64,000 nt of DNA from Lateolabrax maculatus (taxonomy: Eukaryota; Chordata; Actinopteri; Acropomatiformes; Lateolabracidae). The stretch covers positions 10,046,001 to 10,110,000 of the forward strand of contig CM062208.1 in the NCBI GenBank assembly GCA_031216445.1, written 5' to 3'. A program made the position numbers and the translations under genes. The notes beneath the pieces are model-generated. The model had not been told where the DNA came from. It was given only the letters and a program-made list of their open reading frames with translations, and ran no database searches. Within the stretch, counting starts at the first letter, position 1; the number at the start of each line of letters is the position of its first letter. Positions 1 through 11,293 of this stretch are shown piece after piece.

Positions 1-160
1 TTTTGAGAGCCGAGCCCACAATGACATCAGCTTCCGCCAACACACCAGCCGTCACCATGGCACCACACAAAGACATTTCTGGCCCAGAGGGAGGGGGAGC
101 ATCATGCTTGACACATTTATAGGAGAGGTCTATGCTCCGCTCCCCTTTTCTCTTATACCC

Positions 161-194
161 TCCTCCTCCTCCTCCTCCTCCTCCTCCTCCTCCT
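161..194. repeat. (TCC)n microsatellite
   Basis: About eleven uninterrupted TCC units followed by TTCTTC. The opposite strand is pure purine (GGA)n. It produces an artefactual poly-proline frame. Confidence 0.95.
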
Positions 195-552
195 TCTTCT
201 GTTTCTCGATTGGTGTTTGTACAGCTGTCTGCTCTGTTTACCAGATCATCAAAGAGCTTCTCTGACTTCTATGGCTGTAGTACCCTGGGCCTGGCCTCCT
301 CTCTCTATCTGCTTTAGCTTCACAGCCTTTCTCTCCTCATTCGCTCGCTCTCTCACTAATGGCTACTGCCATCCATTAAGTCAATTTGAAATCTTTCTCA
401 GTCAGCCTTCTTTTTTAGACTTTTTTCCTCCCTCACCCTCTTTTGGTCTCTCTTCTTGTCAAATGGAGGCATGACTCCAAGGGCAAAATGCCTAGTGAAG
501 AAGTGACCACCCACTGGGCTTTGTCTAACTCTTTGCCCCAACGGACAGAAGG

Positions 553-554
<2 letters not shown>

Positions 555-598
<44 letters not shown>

Positions 599-630
599 AG
601 TGAGAGAGAGAAAGAGAGAGAGAGAGTTAC
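555..630. repeat. Compound (TG)n / (GA)n microsatellite
   Basis: About 21 TG units (555-596) run directly into an interrupted GA/GAAA purine tract ending near 630. The apparent Cys-Val frames across it come from the repeat. Confidence 0.95.
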
Positions 631-1583
631 ACAGAGGGAGAAACAGACGGAGACATAGTATGGCAGGTAGGGGAGAACCCCAATGCAATATTAATCTCTG
701 CAAAATGAACAAATTAGAAAATATCTGGCTGAAAAATATCACAAGATGCCACCTTATCTGGGGCAATATACTGTAGGGGGGCATTTTGTGATATTGTGAT
801 ATAGGTGGTTATTTCTCTTTCAGTAAAATAACATCTTTTTAAAAGTTCAAGTTAATTTAGATAAGCTACTTCAATGCGGTTTAGCTTTAAAGGGTTTAGG
901 CCATGATTTAACCAAATGTATGCTAAATCATGTAAAATAATCAAACTGTATTTAAATCTATTGAATTGTGTTCCACTATTATGCTTTTCATTAGGCAAAA
1001 CTATTTCAATGTATTAAAAAACCTATAATAATTCAATTGTGGTTAAATTTTTAATTACAGTTTGCTTTGATTCCACTGAAAATCCATTAAAGATAACATG
1101 AAATTATCGTCCAGTCTTTTTGTGTACTGTACTATGTAATATTTTGACACCACATATTTTATGTAATTTTCACAGAATATTCGGTCATGAAAATGGATAT
1201 AAAGTCATGGAAATCCATTGGCCAAAATGTGCCTGAACCCTGACCCAGGTGGTACTCTCCATTCTGCCACTAGCCTAATAAAATACAAACGGAAGAATCA
1301 TACATTGAGGATATTTCACTGCTTCCTCCGGGGTCCTCGGGCATTACAAACTCACTGAGCAGCACTTCCTACGAATGTGCAAATATCATCTGGCTATACA
1401 ATTTTGACTCGGTCTAAAAATAGGCCCTTTTACATGATTTCCACTGTTCCCGCTCAACCTTCGCTCAGCTCTTCTCTCTGCTGCCTGGTAGGATGTTCTG
1501 CCACACTGAAGGATTTCCTTCTTGTAGCCAACAAAGGAACAACAACCTCCACTCAGATTCCAGATGATGTCATCTCTTGTCAC

Positions 1584-1589
1584 TTTATT
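1584..1589 (-). terminator. Candidate poly(A) signal of tnfsf13b
   Basis: TTTATT on the plus strand is AATAAA on the minus strand, about 540 bp downstream of the tnfsf13b stop at 2126. The next minus-strand bases include a GT-containing stretch. A weaker ATTAAA lies near 1860-1865 and could be used instead. Hexamers are common in AT-rich DNA, so this needs transcript support. Confidence 0.35.
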
Positions 1590-2125
1590 GCATCTGAATT
1601 TAGACATATACAGGAAAATGTAAATCAAATTATGGTATTCAGATGATAAATCAGACCACTCTTGTTTATGTTCAAATATCTAAAATAATAAAGCATATGG
1701 AAATAACTATTTCAGTGGCACAGTAATGCTGCTGCTACAGTAGGAAAGACTATTGATCTAAACAGTATAAGATTGATTTCACCCAGGTAACACAGTCTCT
1801 TTCAAGTCAGATCTTACTATGCGCTTGTGATTATTTGAAGACAAAGTACTTCTGACAGTTTTTAATATATTAAGTCTTGATGTGTGGTAGAAATGAACAT
1901 AATACAGCTGTAGCTATAATGTGCATGTATTATTAAGAGTAAAGACTGTCAAGTCCCCTCAGGCTGTATAAGCTAGGAGCCACAAAGTCTATCATTCAAC
2001 AGAAATGGCTACTTCCTGTATTTGTCTCACAACACCCAAAGTCAGGCGATGTCAACAGAACTGTGCCTTGTTGCACAGTTTGCTTCTCAACAGCATCCCT
2101 CAGGTTCAAAGTGAGGTGACACAAT

Positions 2126-2354
2126 TTAAGCCAGTTTGACAGCACCCAGGAAGGTGGCGTCTCCTTCCAGGGACACGTTGGCTGTGGAACGAGGGATCAA
2201 CAGCTCCAAGTGGTCCCCGATCTCCAGCTTCACAATACCTGAAGGATGCAAATGTACACTTCACACCTTGAAGTGGCATTTTCCTTTTTTACCTGCCATA
2301 AACAACCAGCAGCCATACCCAACTACGGACACACATATGCAGCCATTCCAAAGA

Positions 2355-2421
<67 letters not shown>

Positions 2422-2424
2422 ACA

Positions 2425-2485
<61 letters not shown>

Positions 2486-4512
2486 CCCCCCCCGCAACAG
2501 CTGTTGTAAAAAGGGTGGACGTAGTTGGACATAAACAATAACACAGGCTCACCTCCTGTGTAGCAGGTGTTGTAAGGGTAGACTGGGTTCATATTCTGGA
2601 TGCAGCGGAACAGGATTACATATATAGGCTCGTCTCCCACCACATTCCTCTTCCTCCGGATCACCACGTGACCCATTGCAAAGGTGGTGTCCATGTAGTA
2701 GACCTGAGCACATCAAAAATACTGGGTTAAATTGATGAGGTATGGCACGGGTATGGATTTTAGCGGGTGTAAACATGTGGGTGTGCAGCATTTGCTATTT
2801 AATTCATTACGCATGCATCATTTGCATTGACTCTTGTTTATCTGATCTTTCTTCAAGGTCTGTTAACCAACTGTATGCTTAGATCGAGTACACCTTTTTC
2901 TTCTGCAATGTGTGTAGGCATGTTCCCCCCCTATGTAAAATATCTGGTGTTTGGCAAACAGACCAGCAGCACCCCTGTGTGGAAAAACTATGAAACGACA
3001 ACAAACTACCTGACTGTACACAAAGTAGAAGCCTTCCTCTTTGACTATCATGCTGTCTCCGTCTGCATCCAAGGCAGAGCCTCTCCTCAGCCCAGCCTGC
3101 CAAGGGATACCTGTGTGCACCTCAGAGGAAAATTCTGCTTCAAGAAATAAAAAAATATATTAGAAAACTTGTCAAAGCCCCTAAAGCTAAACATCTATCC
3201 CAACAGACAACCTCGACTCACATACTGGGGCAACTGCTCGGGGTTTCTGCATATATGTTCATACACATTTTAATGTAAAATATACTTGGAGTCTGTAATA
3301 ATGGGTATATTTAATGTAAACTTGCAAAGTCCAAACAAAAATGAATAAGAAATTGTAAAGTGTAAATAAAAATGTAGACTAATATAGGTAAATAAATAGA
3401 ATCACCAAACAATCATAACACAGGCTGGGCATACTATACCTTTCCTGAAGGTTTTCCTGCTATTGTTTGCCAACAACTGCAGGCAAGGCTGAGAAACTGA
3501 GACAAAACAAAATACATGTTAAAACCTGCTTCTTCCTTTTTGGGCTACAATTCCATTTACAATGGAAGCAATCAGTAGCAGTACACTGTAAATATTGAAC
3601 CCCAGGGACTGTTAATAACTTGAGCTAATGGTGAGCATGTTCACACCATTAGTAGTAACCAGTGGTGTGAACATGCTCACCATCACATGATAAACACCAA
3701 AACTGATGAGTCAGTGGTAATTTTATAAGTTGACAATGTTTTTGGGGTATTTTTTCATTTTCTGAATCAAGGTTTAAGGATAGAAGGTGTGTACAGATTG
3801 TAAAGCTTTCTGAGACATATTTTGAGCTATTTAAATTTACTTGACTTGAAAATGGAATAGGGAATATCATAACAAAACCTTAATCTCCACCTAAAACACT
3901 AGAGATGGAATTGGACACACTCTATATATTACTTAGCCTTTTTTGCAAGTGAACCAATGGATTTGTAAAGCACCACCAATGTGAACTCTAGGGACAGCAT
4001 CTCATGCATTAACAGGGAACTGTCAAGTTCAGGTGCAGCCTACCATGCCTTACCTAATGTCTCTGTGCCAGAGGCCAATCTTCTCTTCCTTATCAGGGTG
4101 AAAGCATTTTGAGACCCAGGTTGGCGGAGGGGCTCTTGGCCGCCTCTGATGTTCTCTGTCTGAACCGACAAAATAAAGTCCTTAGAAAAACAATACATAC
4201 TGGTAAAATCCTTGTCTTCACAATCCTGTGCAGGTGGGGTATTTATTGTAATGTCTTTAAGGACTACTTGTCTCTCACCTGGCCTCCGTGCTTGGTCTCT
4301 TGTCCCTCTTCTCTCCTGCGACAGACGTCTGACTTGAGTCCCTCTACCTCAGCTCTGAGAGCCATCAGTTGGTACAGGGACAAAGCTGATAGAGAGGAGG
4401 AGGTGACGGCAGCCAGGGTCAGCAGGAATACTGGCCAGGACAGCCTCCCTTCACCTGCCCTTTGTCCAGTCCCAGGCTCCACAGATGCCAAAACTCCCAT
4501 CTCGGAGGTCAT
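2126..4512 (-). CDS. tnfsf13b: TNF superfamily member 13B (BAFF/BLyS), six coding exons
   Basis: Type II membrane cytokine that, after release, forms trimers and signals B-cell survival through BAFF receptors. Exons read on the minus strand: 4512-4279, 4159-4054, 3496-3440, 3134-3010, 2703-2553, 2238-2126. All have AG/GT borders and compatible phases, giving 261 residues, close to the usual BAFF length. Visible parts: one hydrophobic segment at about residues 26-48; a furin-type RKRR site at 102-105 just before the ectodomain; the TNF-homology domain from about 115 to the C-terminus (FYFVYSQ strand, GHVVIRRKRNVVGDE flap region, and C208/C221 flanking FRCIQN...NTCY, matching the family disulfide); sequons at N124 and N245; and the ending FLGAVKLA. 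It lies downstream of abhd13 in the same orientation, as in mammals. The first in-frame ATG at 4512 was taken as the start. The exon 4 acceptor is an AAGCAG tandem. Exon borders come from reading splice signals, not transcripts. Confidence 0.95.
2355..2484. repeat. (CA)n microsatellite inside tnfsf13b intron 5
   Basis: About 130 bp of CA repeat with two CCCACA-type interruptions near 2419-2430, followed by a C run. It fills about 40% of the 314-bp intron between the last two coding exons. In the transcript it reads as (UG)n. Confidence 0.97.
3628..3683. repeat. Perfect 21-bp inverted repeat in tnfsf13b intron 2
   Basis: Arms at 3628-3648 and 3663-3683 are exact reverse complements. The left arm begins ATGGTGAGCATG and ends CACACCA, and the loop is 14 nt. 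It would fold into a long perfect stem in the pre-mRNA on either strand. It is not part of any exon. It may be a transposon remnant or a recent local inversion-duplication. Confidence 0.9.
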
Positions 4513-7500
4513 GCAATCTCCCGAGAGTTCACAATGGCAGCATATCTGGTCTCTCGTCTGAACTACACTGCCTCTCTTCTCACAGACTCGGGGCTAGGAA
4601 AGGTGGATGTTTGCTTCTGTCACCAGTGTGTTTTGCAGAGCATCCAGCTTTACCTTAATTCCCTCCTAAAAGCTCCACTGATTTCCTTAACTCCCGCTTT
4701 TGTCCTTCAGTACTCAGTTCCAGTTTAGTCTGAGGGACTACGCAGAATGAATAATGTACAAAAAAGGGCAACGCAGCTTCCCCTCTAATGTTCCGCTCAG
4801 CTAACCACACTCAGTTTCCTGCCTGACCAACAGCCTTGACAAATCTCTCTCCCCCCTTCTCTTGATCTTGCTCCTCTAATAATAAAAACACATCTCAGCT
4901 TCTCCACATTCTAACAAATAACCCATGCCATCGTTACAGAGTGGGCAAAGGAAGGAGAGCCTTGGCAGTTAGATGAGCGACAGTGTCGGAAGGAAATGGG
5001 GGGAGAGGTGTCGGACTAAGGAGGAATAGACATTATTAATGACACCATTACATTTTGAATTTGACAGCTAGAGGAGGCAACATGTACTGAAAGAAGGAAG
5101 TGCAAAAATTACTTTGAACGGCAACATACGATAGCCAAACAAACTGCGATTCCCAGAATATAAAAAGTGAAGTGATGCCAGTAAGTTACATAATGTAATT
5201 GGAACACTTAGATTAAATGTTTGTTGACAACAAACAAATCTAACGCGACAAGTAATTTTAATGTACCAATTTATTGCATGTTACAGTACAGAAAATAGAA
5301 AGTGAAAATGTGTGCTTACAAAAGAAGTTGTCAACATTGTCTTGAAATAGAAAGGAAACATTACTCTGAAATGGAAAATCCCTCAAACTGACTGCTTCAT
5401 ACTAAAGATAAGGATGAATCATTCAGATGTCTGACTGTTCAGATATCCCTTCTTGAATGTGGAGTCACTGTTAGTCATGGTAGATGTACAAGAATAATGT
5501 CAACACTGTGCAGGTTCATTACAGAAATTTGCCAAGACTCAATGTAATCACATGCCAGCTTGCAAATGCAAATTCCAATTTATGCCAAAACTTTCAGCAG
5601 CATTCATTCCACTCTACTCACAATTACATGAACATATAAAAGTATGTCCCATGGTGCAATTGCACAATACCTGGCAAGTGATTTTCTTTATAGAAAAAAA
5701 TTAACAGACATTCAGTTTGATTTCATTTCTTTTCATCAACATGGTGTTGGACAATAACAATACATTTGGCTAGGATAAAAACTCAATATTTTAGTTATAA
5801 TTTTACTTTAGGTCAGGCACCAAAACAATAAATCAAGTGAATGATAATAAATAATAAAGAGATGGCGCAATGCAAATGAACAGCAGAAGCGTGTAAAACA
5901 AAGCGTGTCATACTAAATGAGTTTAAGTTCACATGGTTGAATTCAGAATGCAAAATGTGCTCTACCAACATAATATGAGATAAAATAATTAAATTGAACG
6001 CATCTAACTCAGTTTATGGGTTTGATATAATACAAAAATGTCTGAAACTTCCATGCCACTGGTGGCAAAAAGTCACACAAAGAGGGAGAAAAGACTATCT
6101 ACACATTATTTCTTATAAAGCACACTTGTAAGTAACCACAATTTACATTCATAGTAGCCATTAGACCATTTTTCAGCTTATCACATTGACACAAACAAAT
6201 TTGGTCTTCTGATGTTTGTTAAATTTTGTTGAACATACTGTTTACAAACAGTATTAAATATGGCTAAGGAAATCTGTAATGGCTTTGATACCACTGCAGC
6301 ATGCTGCATTTGGAAAGCAAGAGCAGATAACAGTGTTATCAAGCTCTGCTCCACCCCCTGGAAGACATGCAGGAAAGGTTAATTAGCTCATTAAAAGCCC
6401 TCCAAGTGAGTAAAGCCATTTTGCCACATAAGCATGGGGTGAGACGAGAACCTAGAATCCTCCAATTAACAGTTATGATGCATGTGATAATAGCTAATAA
6501 ATAATCACAATATTTGATAGAAATTGCTCGCACTTTATTTTTAGTTTTTAAAGGATGAGTTCAGATTTTTTTCACGACTGTCTCAAAACAAAACTCACAC
6601 GCCCATGTGTATGTATGTAAAGAGGGAAATTCCTACTTAATAGAGGAGGGAAATACTTGTATTACTCAGACTGCTGAAGCCTCATATAAGCTTCCGCTCA
6701 ACTTCGGAATAGTTTTGTCCCCCATCTCTTCCAACATTAGAAACGCATATCTTCATGGTCAGTATGGACAGGAGGATCACAGCGACAAATAACTCTTTCA
6801 GTGTACATACGGGCATGTATTGTAGTGTTGTACTAAGACAGTGGAAGGAATCTGAACCAATCCATTAATAACAAACCACACACTGAGCAACTGCTCCTTA
6901 CCAAACTGCAGCGGCCAAAGTTGCTGAATAGCAATTTGAGCCTTTTTAAGAGATTGTGTGCTAGTTGCATTTGAACAGGACACAGTAACAGGGGGAGTCT
7001 TGTAGCGAATCCCAATCACACTAAAACAGAAGTAGTTTGACAGGAAATAAGATCTCAAGAACTTATTTTGGATAGGCAGAAGTGACAAACATGTCAACGC
7101 TATCTTACTGACAACTTCATCTCAGCCAACACTTTCTAGGGCTGAAAATAATTATTCAACAGCACAAGTTTTTTTATGCTGTTGTGCCAGACAGAATTTT
7201 CAAGGGTATATATAAATATTGATCACTACCATGTCATTTCATGCCAAGCTGCTGCAAGTACTCTACAATTGATGTTCCTTAGCAAAAGGGGAGAGAAAAA
7301 AAAAAAAAAACATCCTTATGCTCCTCAGAGTATTGCTCAGAAGAGGTTAGTCTGCATAACTCAACACTTGGATAAATCTGAACAAAAAAGTGCTATGTAT
7401 TAAACATATATATATATACACACACACAATATAGGCTTACATATTAGCAGTGTCTCATTTTGTATATCAGAAGACGTATAATTTTAATTCCAGTAGTAAT

Positions 7501-7944
7501 CTGTTTTGACTGAAATATTGTAGTTCCTCATATGGTCATTAAACTGTGAGCAATTGTTTCAGTGATTTTAATTAATTTCAGTAGTCCCATTACAACAAAT
7601 TATTTTGTGGTTGTGACATGTCTTACAGTGTGTGCATGTATGAACTGGCTTCATTCATAAAAAGGTCATAAATACATGCATTCATAGCTGCAACACAAAA
7701 GAACCCACAAGGACATTGTTACCCTCTCTTAAAACCATGAAATAGTTAAATCATTTTAACAAATGTTACATTTACAGAGAGTTAAAGAGTGAAATAAAAT
7801 ACAAACCCAGAGAAAAGCATTTAAAAAAAATTTACATTCTTTCCAAAAATCAATTAAGTCCATCCAATCCATTTCTGTGACAGCCTTCACTTACTCGAAT
7901 CCCTAACCTGTAGTCAACAGCCAGTCCCTGACTTTTTTTTTTTT
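4513..7944. other. Spacer between tnfsf13b and abhd13 (includes abhd13 3' UTR)
   Basis: AT-rich DNA without a credible coding frame. The end nearest 7944 should hold the abhd13 3' UTR. Minus-strand AATAAA hexamers occur at several places, for example near 6531-6536 and 5266-5271, so its end cannot be fixed. The stretch just above 4512 must contain the tnfsf13b 5' UTR and promoter, but no clear TATA box or CpG island is visible there. An A-run lies near 7297-7310 and a short TA/CA tract near 7406-7428. Confidence 0.6.
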
Positions 7945-9000
7945 TCAGATAATAGTGACACTAGCTGAGGGCTGAGCACTCTCCTCATGGGCATGGCTCT
8001 TCAGCAGGTCTTTCATGAACTGCTCCAAAGCAGCGAAGTAGCCCTGACACTGCCACGTGTCATTGTGTGTGCCCTCTGGAAAGATAGCCAGGCGTTTAGT
8101 CCGCGCAGGAGACAGCTCATACAGTTGTTTCATCATGACTGGTGGGATGAGTTGGTCCGACAGACCGGACACAAACAGCGAGGGCATGCGGCACAGCACC
8201 ACCTGCCTGTAGGACAGGAACTGGTTCCTATAGCACCAGAGGGGCAGCAGGCGCATGGGCAAGAAGGAGAAGAGTGTCGCTGCCATGTGGGGGATGCTGA
8301 GGAAGGTGTTTTCAACAATGATGGCGGCTACACGGTGAGGGTTGACCGACGCCAAGCGTACAGCCACAGCACCCCCTAGTGAGCGGCCAAATAGTACCAC
8401 CTTTGTCTTGTCCAGATCAGGACGGGTCATGACGTAGTCCAGTGTAGCCTCAGCATCTAGGTACAACCCGTCTTCACTGGGCTCACCCTCACTCTTTCCA
8501 TAGCCACGGTAGTCCACCAGCACCACGTTGGCTTTCAGATTGACCAGCATCAGCAGGGCGTTCGGCACCCTGTGTCCAATATTACCTGCATTACCGTGGA
8601 AATAAAGGATGGTAGGGGGCGCGGAGGAAGTGGGGCTGCTTTGATTGCCAGGGGTAACTCCAGGAGGCGTGTCCCCTCCCGTGTAGCGAAGCAAGATGAG
8701 GTTGAGCTTCACACCGTCCTTGGTGCGAATGTACACACTCTCGTGCGGGATTCCTGTGGGCATGGGGACATAAAGGCGAGAGGAGGAGGGCTGGTCCGGG
8801 AAGTAGAGGAGCACATCCTGAAATTTGTAGAGGATACCCGCCACAGAGGCTAGGATGAGAGCTAGGAGAAAGAATCCTCCATACAGGTGGAAGGTGAGGA
8901 TGAGGGCTAAAAGGGAGACTCGACAAGCACCCCAGGACCAGGAGGCCAGAGTCAGGGTACAACGCTCCACTGCCCCCAAGAGCCTCCAGGGCTTCTCCAT
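7945..9000 (-). CDS. abhd13: Alpha/beta-hydrolase domain-containing protein 13, single coding exon
   Basis: A membrane-anchored serine hydrolase of the ABHD family; its physiological substrate is not established. The 351-residue protein is colinear with mammalian ABHD13 (337 residues). An N-terminal hydrophobic anchor lies at about residues 28-57, followed by LYFPDQPSSSRLYVP. The hydrolase fold carries an oxyanion-type HGNAGN at 135-140, DYRGYGKSEGE at 163-173, the nucleophile elbow GRSLGG with S207, an acid in SGLSDQLIPP (D282), and GTHNDTW with H312. All three catalytic residues are present. The start MEKPWRL matches the family N-terminus. It differs from mammals by an insertion of roughly 14 residues rich in Pro, Ser and Thr at about 108-128, just before the oxyanion strand. 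It is uninterrupted and presumably functional. It is transcribed from the CpG island at about 10 kb, in tandem with tnfsf13b. Confidence 0.98.
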   Translation of the reverse strand: MEKPWRLLGAVERCTLTLASWSWGACRVSLLALILTFHLYGGFFLLALILASVAGILYKFQDVLLYFPDQPSSSRLYVPMPTGIPHESVYIRTKDGVKLNLILLRYTGGDTPPGVTPGNQSSPTSSAPPTILYFHGNAGNIGHRVPNALLMLVNLKANVVLVDYRGYGKSEGEPSEDGLYLDAEATLDYVMTRPDLDKTKVVLFGRSLGGAVAVRLASVNPHRVAAIIVENTFLSIPHMAATLFSFLPMRLLPLWCYRNQFLSYRQVVLCRMPSLFVSGLSDQLIPPVMMKQLYELSPARTKRLAIFPEGTHNDTWQCQGYFAALEQFMKDLLKSHAHEESAQPSASVTII

Positions 9001-9034
9001 GGCTACACAAGAGCTGAGTCACACGACACACACT
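9001..9034 (-). other. abhd13: 5' UTR part of the abhd13 coding exon, with splice acceptor
   Basis: Reading the minus strand, a pyrimidine-rich TTCTCTCTGTATTTGCAG ends at 9035. The 34-nt segment 9034-9001 then leads into the ATG at 9000. This implies a spliced non-coding first exon in the CpG island. Donor candidates on the minus strand are AAG|GTGCGT (exon end 9778) and GG|GTGAGT (exon end 10039). Confidence 0.65.
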
Positions 9035-9549
9035 CTGCAAATACAGAGAGAACCACACACGAGTTCAGGGGAGAGAAGAGAACGTGGTTGAATATAAACA
9101 TAGATGATAAAGGAAAATAGTTATACTACAACATACAGCACATCTTTCCAGCACCAGTACATAATAATGTACTGTAAGTTAATTTATCAGTTAGTCAATT
9201 TGTTTGCAGTTTATTTAGTATCAAAAAAATAATGAATAATGAAAAAGAACCCATCACTAATTACCAGAACCCAGGGTGTGGTTAAAAATGACCACAAAAT
9301 ACCGTCGGACTACGTGCCTGGCACAATTATAACTGCAATCAGTCCCAACCATCCGCGTGTGTGTCGGTCTGTCACAGGCAGGTGGAGGTGGGGGTCTCTC
9401 CAGGTCCCGGAGAGCCCCAGCATCGCATATTTCCCATCTTCCCCTGCTGTACCAACCCCTGATCAGCTGGATTAGGTGTGTCCAGCCAGTTCAGGCGCTG
9501 GTGGCACTGGGCACCAACTCTCGACAAACAAGCAAACCCCATTACCCCA

Positions 9550-10345
9550 TTCCCCCCCCCGATCAGGTGCGGGCGGAGAGGAAACAGATGCAGTATAATC
9601 AGTGGATGGGCTCTCCGGGACCGGGGACGAGCACCACCGACGGGATCGGGTTAGATTCACGGCGGCGTTAATGTCGCTGGGACCAAAAACCGAGGACACG
9701 CTCACAAATATTACGAGAAAAAGCGCATCGACGCCGCCTACGAGGAAGCGCCGGAGGCAGCGGCACACACGACGCACCTTAGCCGGCCGACGTTAAACTA
9801 ACGCCTAACGTCGCCGGGAAAACCTCCGCCTGCGCCCGGCGACCGGCAACCAGGACACACACACACCGGGCCGTGTGTGTCGCTGCCCGCCGTGGAAACC
9901 ACACCGACCCCGAGGAGATCAACGTTACCGGGCGGCCGCTTAGCTCCGTAGCGAGCGGGCTAACCGTCGAGCCACACGGAGCCGCCTGCTCCTCCACAGC
10001 TGCCACACACACACACACACACACTCACACACACTCACCCGTCTCTCATTGTAGCGCCTCGACCCGCATGAAATGTGTCCACGGCGGCCACGCACGGAGA
10101 GAGCACAGCCGCTGTCGTCCAGCGCCGCAGGGGAGCAGCTCGCCGGAACCACGGTGGAAGTTAACTGGTGAGTAACTGTCAGCGCCAAGCCGGCGGGGTT
10201 AGGCAGCCGCACAGGCTGGTTGGCGTCGCCGGTGTAGCGCTCTAAGAGTTCCGCGCACAAGGTTCCGCGCAAGGGCTGATCCTCGTCTTCTTCTGCTCTG
10301 AGGTTTGACGGCGTCCGCGGTTTTTTGCGCTACTGCCATCTTGTG
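9550..10345 (-). promoter_or_regulatory. CpG-island promoter of abhd13, possibly bidirectional
   Basis: This stretch is GC-rich and dense in CpG, in sharp contrast to AT-rich flanks. A YY1-like CACAAGATGGCAGT on the minus strand (10332-10345) is oriented for leftward transcription, and two minus-strand donor candidates follow. A plus-strand donor-like ACTG|GTGAGTAA (exon end 10167) could serve a rightward transcript. A short CA tract lies at about 10004-10034. TSS positions are inferred, not measured. Confidence 0.6.
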
Positions 10346-11165
10346 GAGGTGTTTGACTCCTGCGGTGTCCGATTTGTCAGGTTTGTTTGGCTTGCACACT
10401 TTCCACCACACTCCGGTATGCTCTCTCTAATCTTTTCAGGTCTGTTTTCTCTGATGCACAGGCTCTGATGTCCTGCATGCAACAACCACATGTTCTACAG
10501 TGTCTGCTACCTGACCAAGTGCCATTGAGTTTACTGTCTAAATCTAGTCATTCTAGTCTTTTATATTTCCTCCCCTATTTCTCACAGTACCCATTCTATT
10601 TTGAAATGATTATAAATGTTTTCCGTTTATCTCCTGACCCCAGAGCTGTTGCCACTCTTCATTGATTTTATTTCATACAGTGCCCTTTCCCTCTGCTTTT
10701 TGAAAGTTGAATACAGATGTCTATGTTTTCTTTTTTAACTGCTTATTCTGTCCACTCTCTCATTACCCAGATGCCCATATAAGCAGGAATCCAAATCAAT
10801 GTGACCTCAGTGCCTTGTTTTATTGCTCTTGGATATATAACTGCAACCTTTATTTTCTGTCTTTTTATCCATCGAAACCTGCACATAGTCTGTATATTTA
10901 CATTCTTTATAACTATAAATCTCTCTTATTAAATATGCACTTTTGTTTCTTGACTTCTTTTGAAGTAACTCAAAATCTACTGACAGTGTTTCTACTTAAA
11001 GGGATTATAGGCTATCACAGTTGGACAGAACTCCTTTTCAATTACTCCTAAGTCTCTTGCTGCTGTATCTCCTCGCCAGCCAAAACTTGTTTTTGATGTT
11101 TTCTCCATTTTCCAGCAGATCTGTACCACTTTTTTGGATGGGTGACTATCTCCAAGAGACTGAGT

Positions 11166-11293
11166 GGACTGGTTACAGTGGGACAGAGAGGCAGGTCGGA
11201 CTGGTTACAGTGGGACAGAGAGGCAGAGTGGACTGGTTACAGTGGGACAGAGAGGCAGAGTGGACTGGTTACAGTGGGACAGAGAGGCCGAGT
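11166..11293. repeat. Minisatellite, 4 x 32 bp
   Basis: Four consecutive 32-bp units starting at 11166, 11198, 11230 and 11262. Each begins GGACTGGTTACAGTGGGACA and the units differ only near their 3' ends. Because 32 is not a multiple of 3, the repeated WTGYSGTER-like peptides in overlapping frames are artefacts. Confidence 0.97.

Larger units (their letters stand above)
1..1583. other. Non-coding DNA beyond the tnfsf13b 3' end
   Basis: No gene is supported here. The left part is pyrimidine-rich with a TCC array and a TG/GA microsatellite. From about 780 to 1300 it becomes AT-rich and featureless. Open frames in this stretch are short and built from simple repeats. In mammals the next gene past TNFSF13B is MYO16, but I see no myosin-like exon. 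Confidence 0.6.

Noticed and set aside
2136..2694. Overlapping His-Thr and Cys-Val frames on both strands
   Set aside because: They are produced by the CA microsatellite in tnfsf13b intron 5, apart from the exon 5 coding segment already included in the gene.
4109..4561. 150-codon plus-strand frame
   Set aside because: It runs antisense over tnfsf13b exons 1 and 2 and their intron. The minus strand carries the recognisable protein and splice sites.
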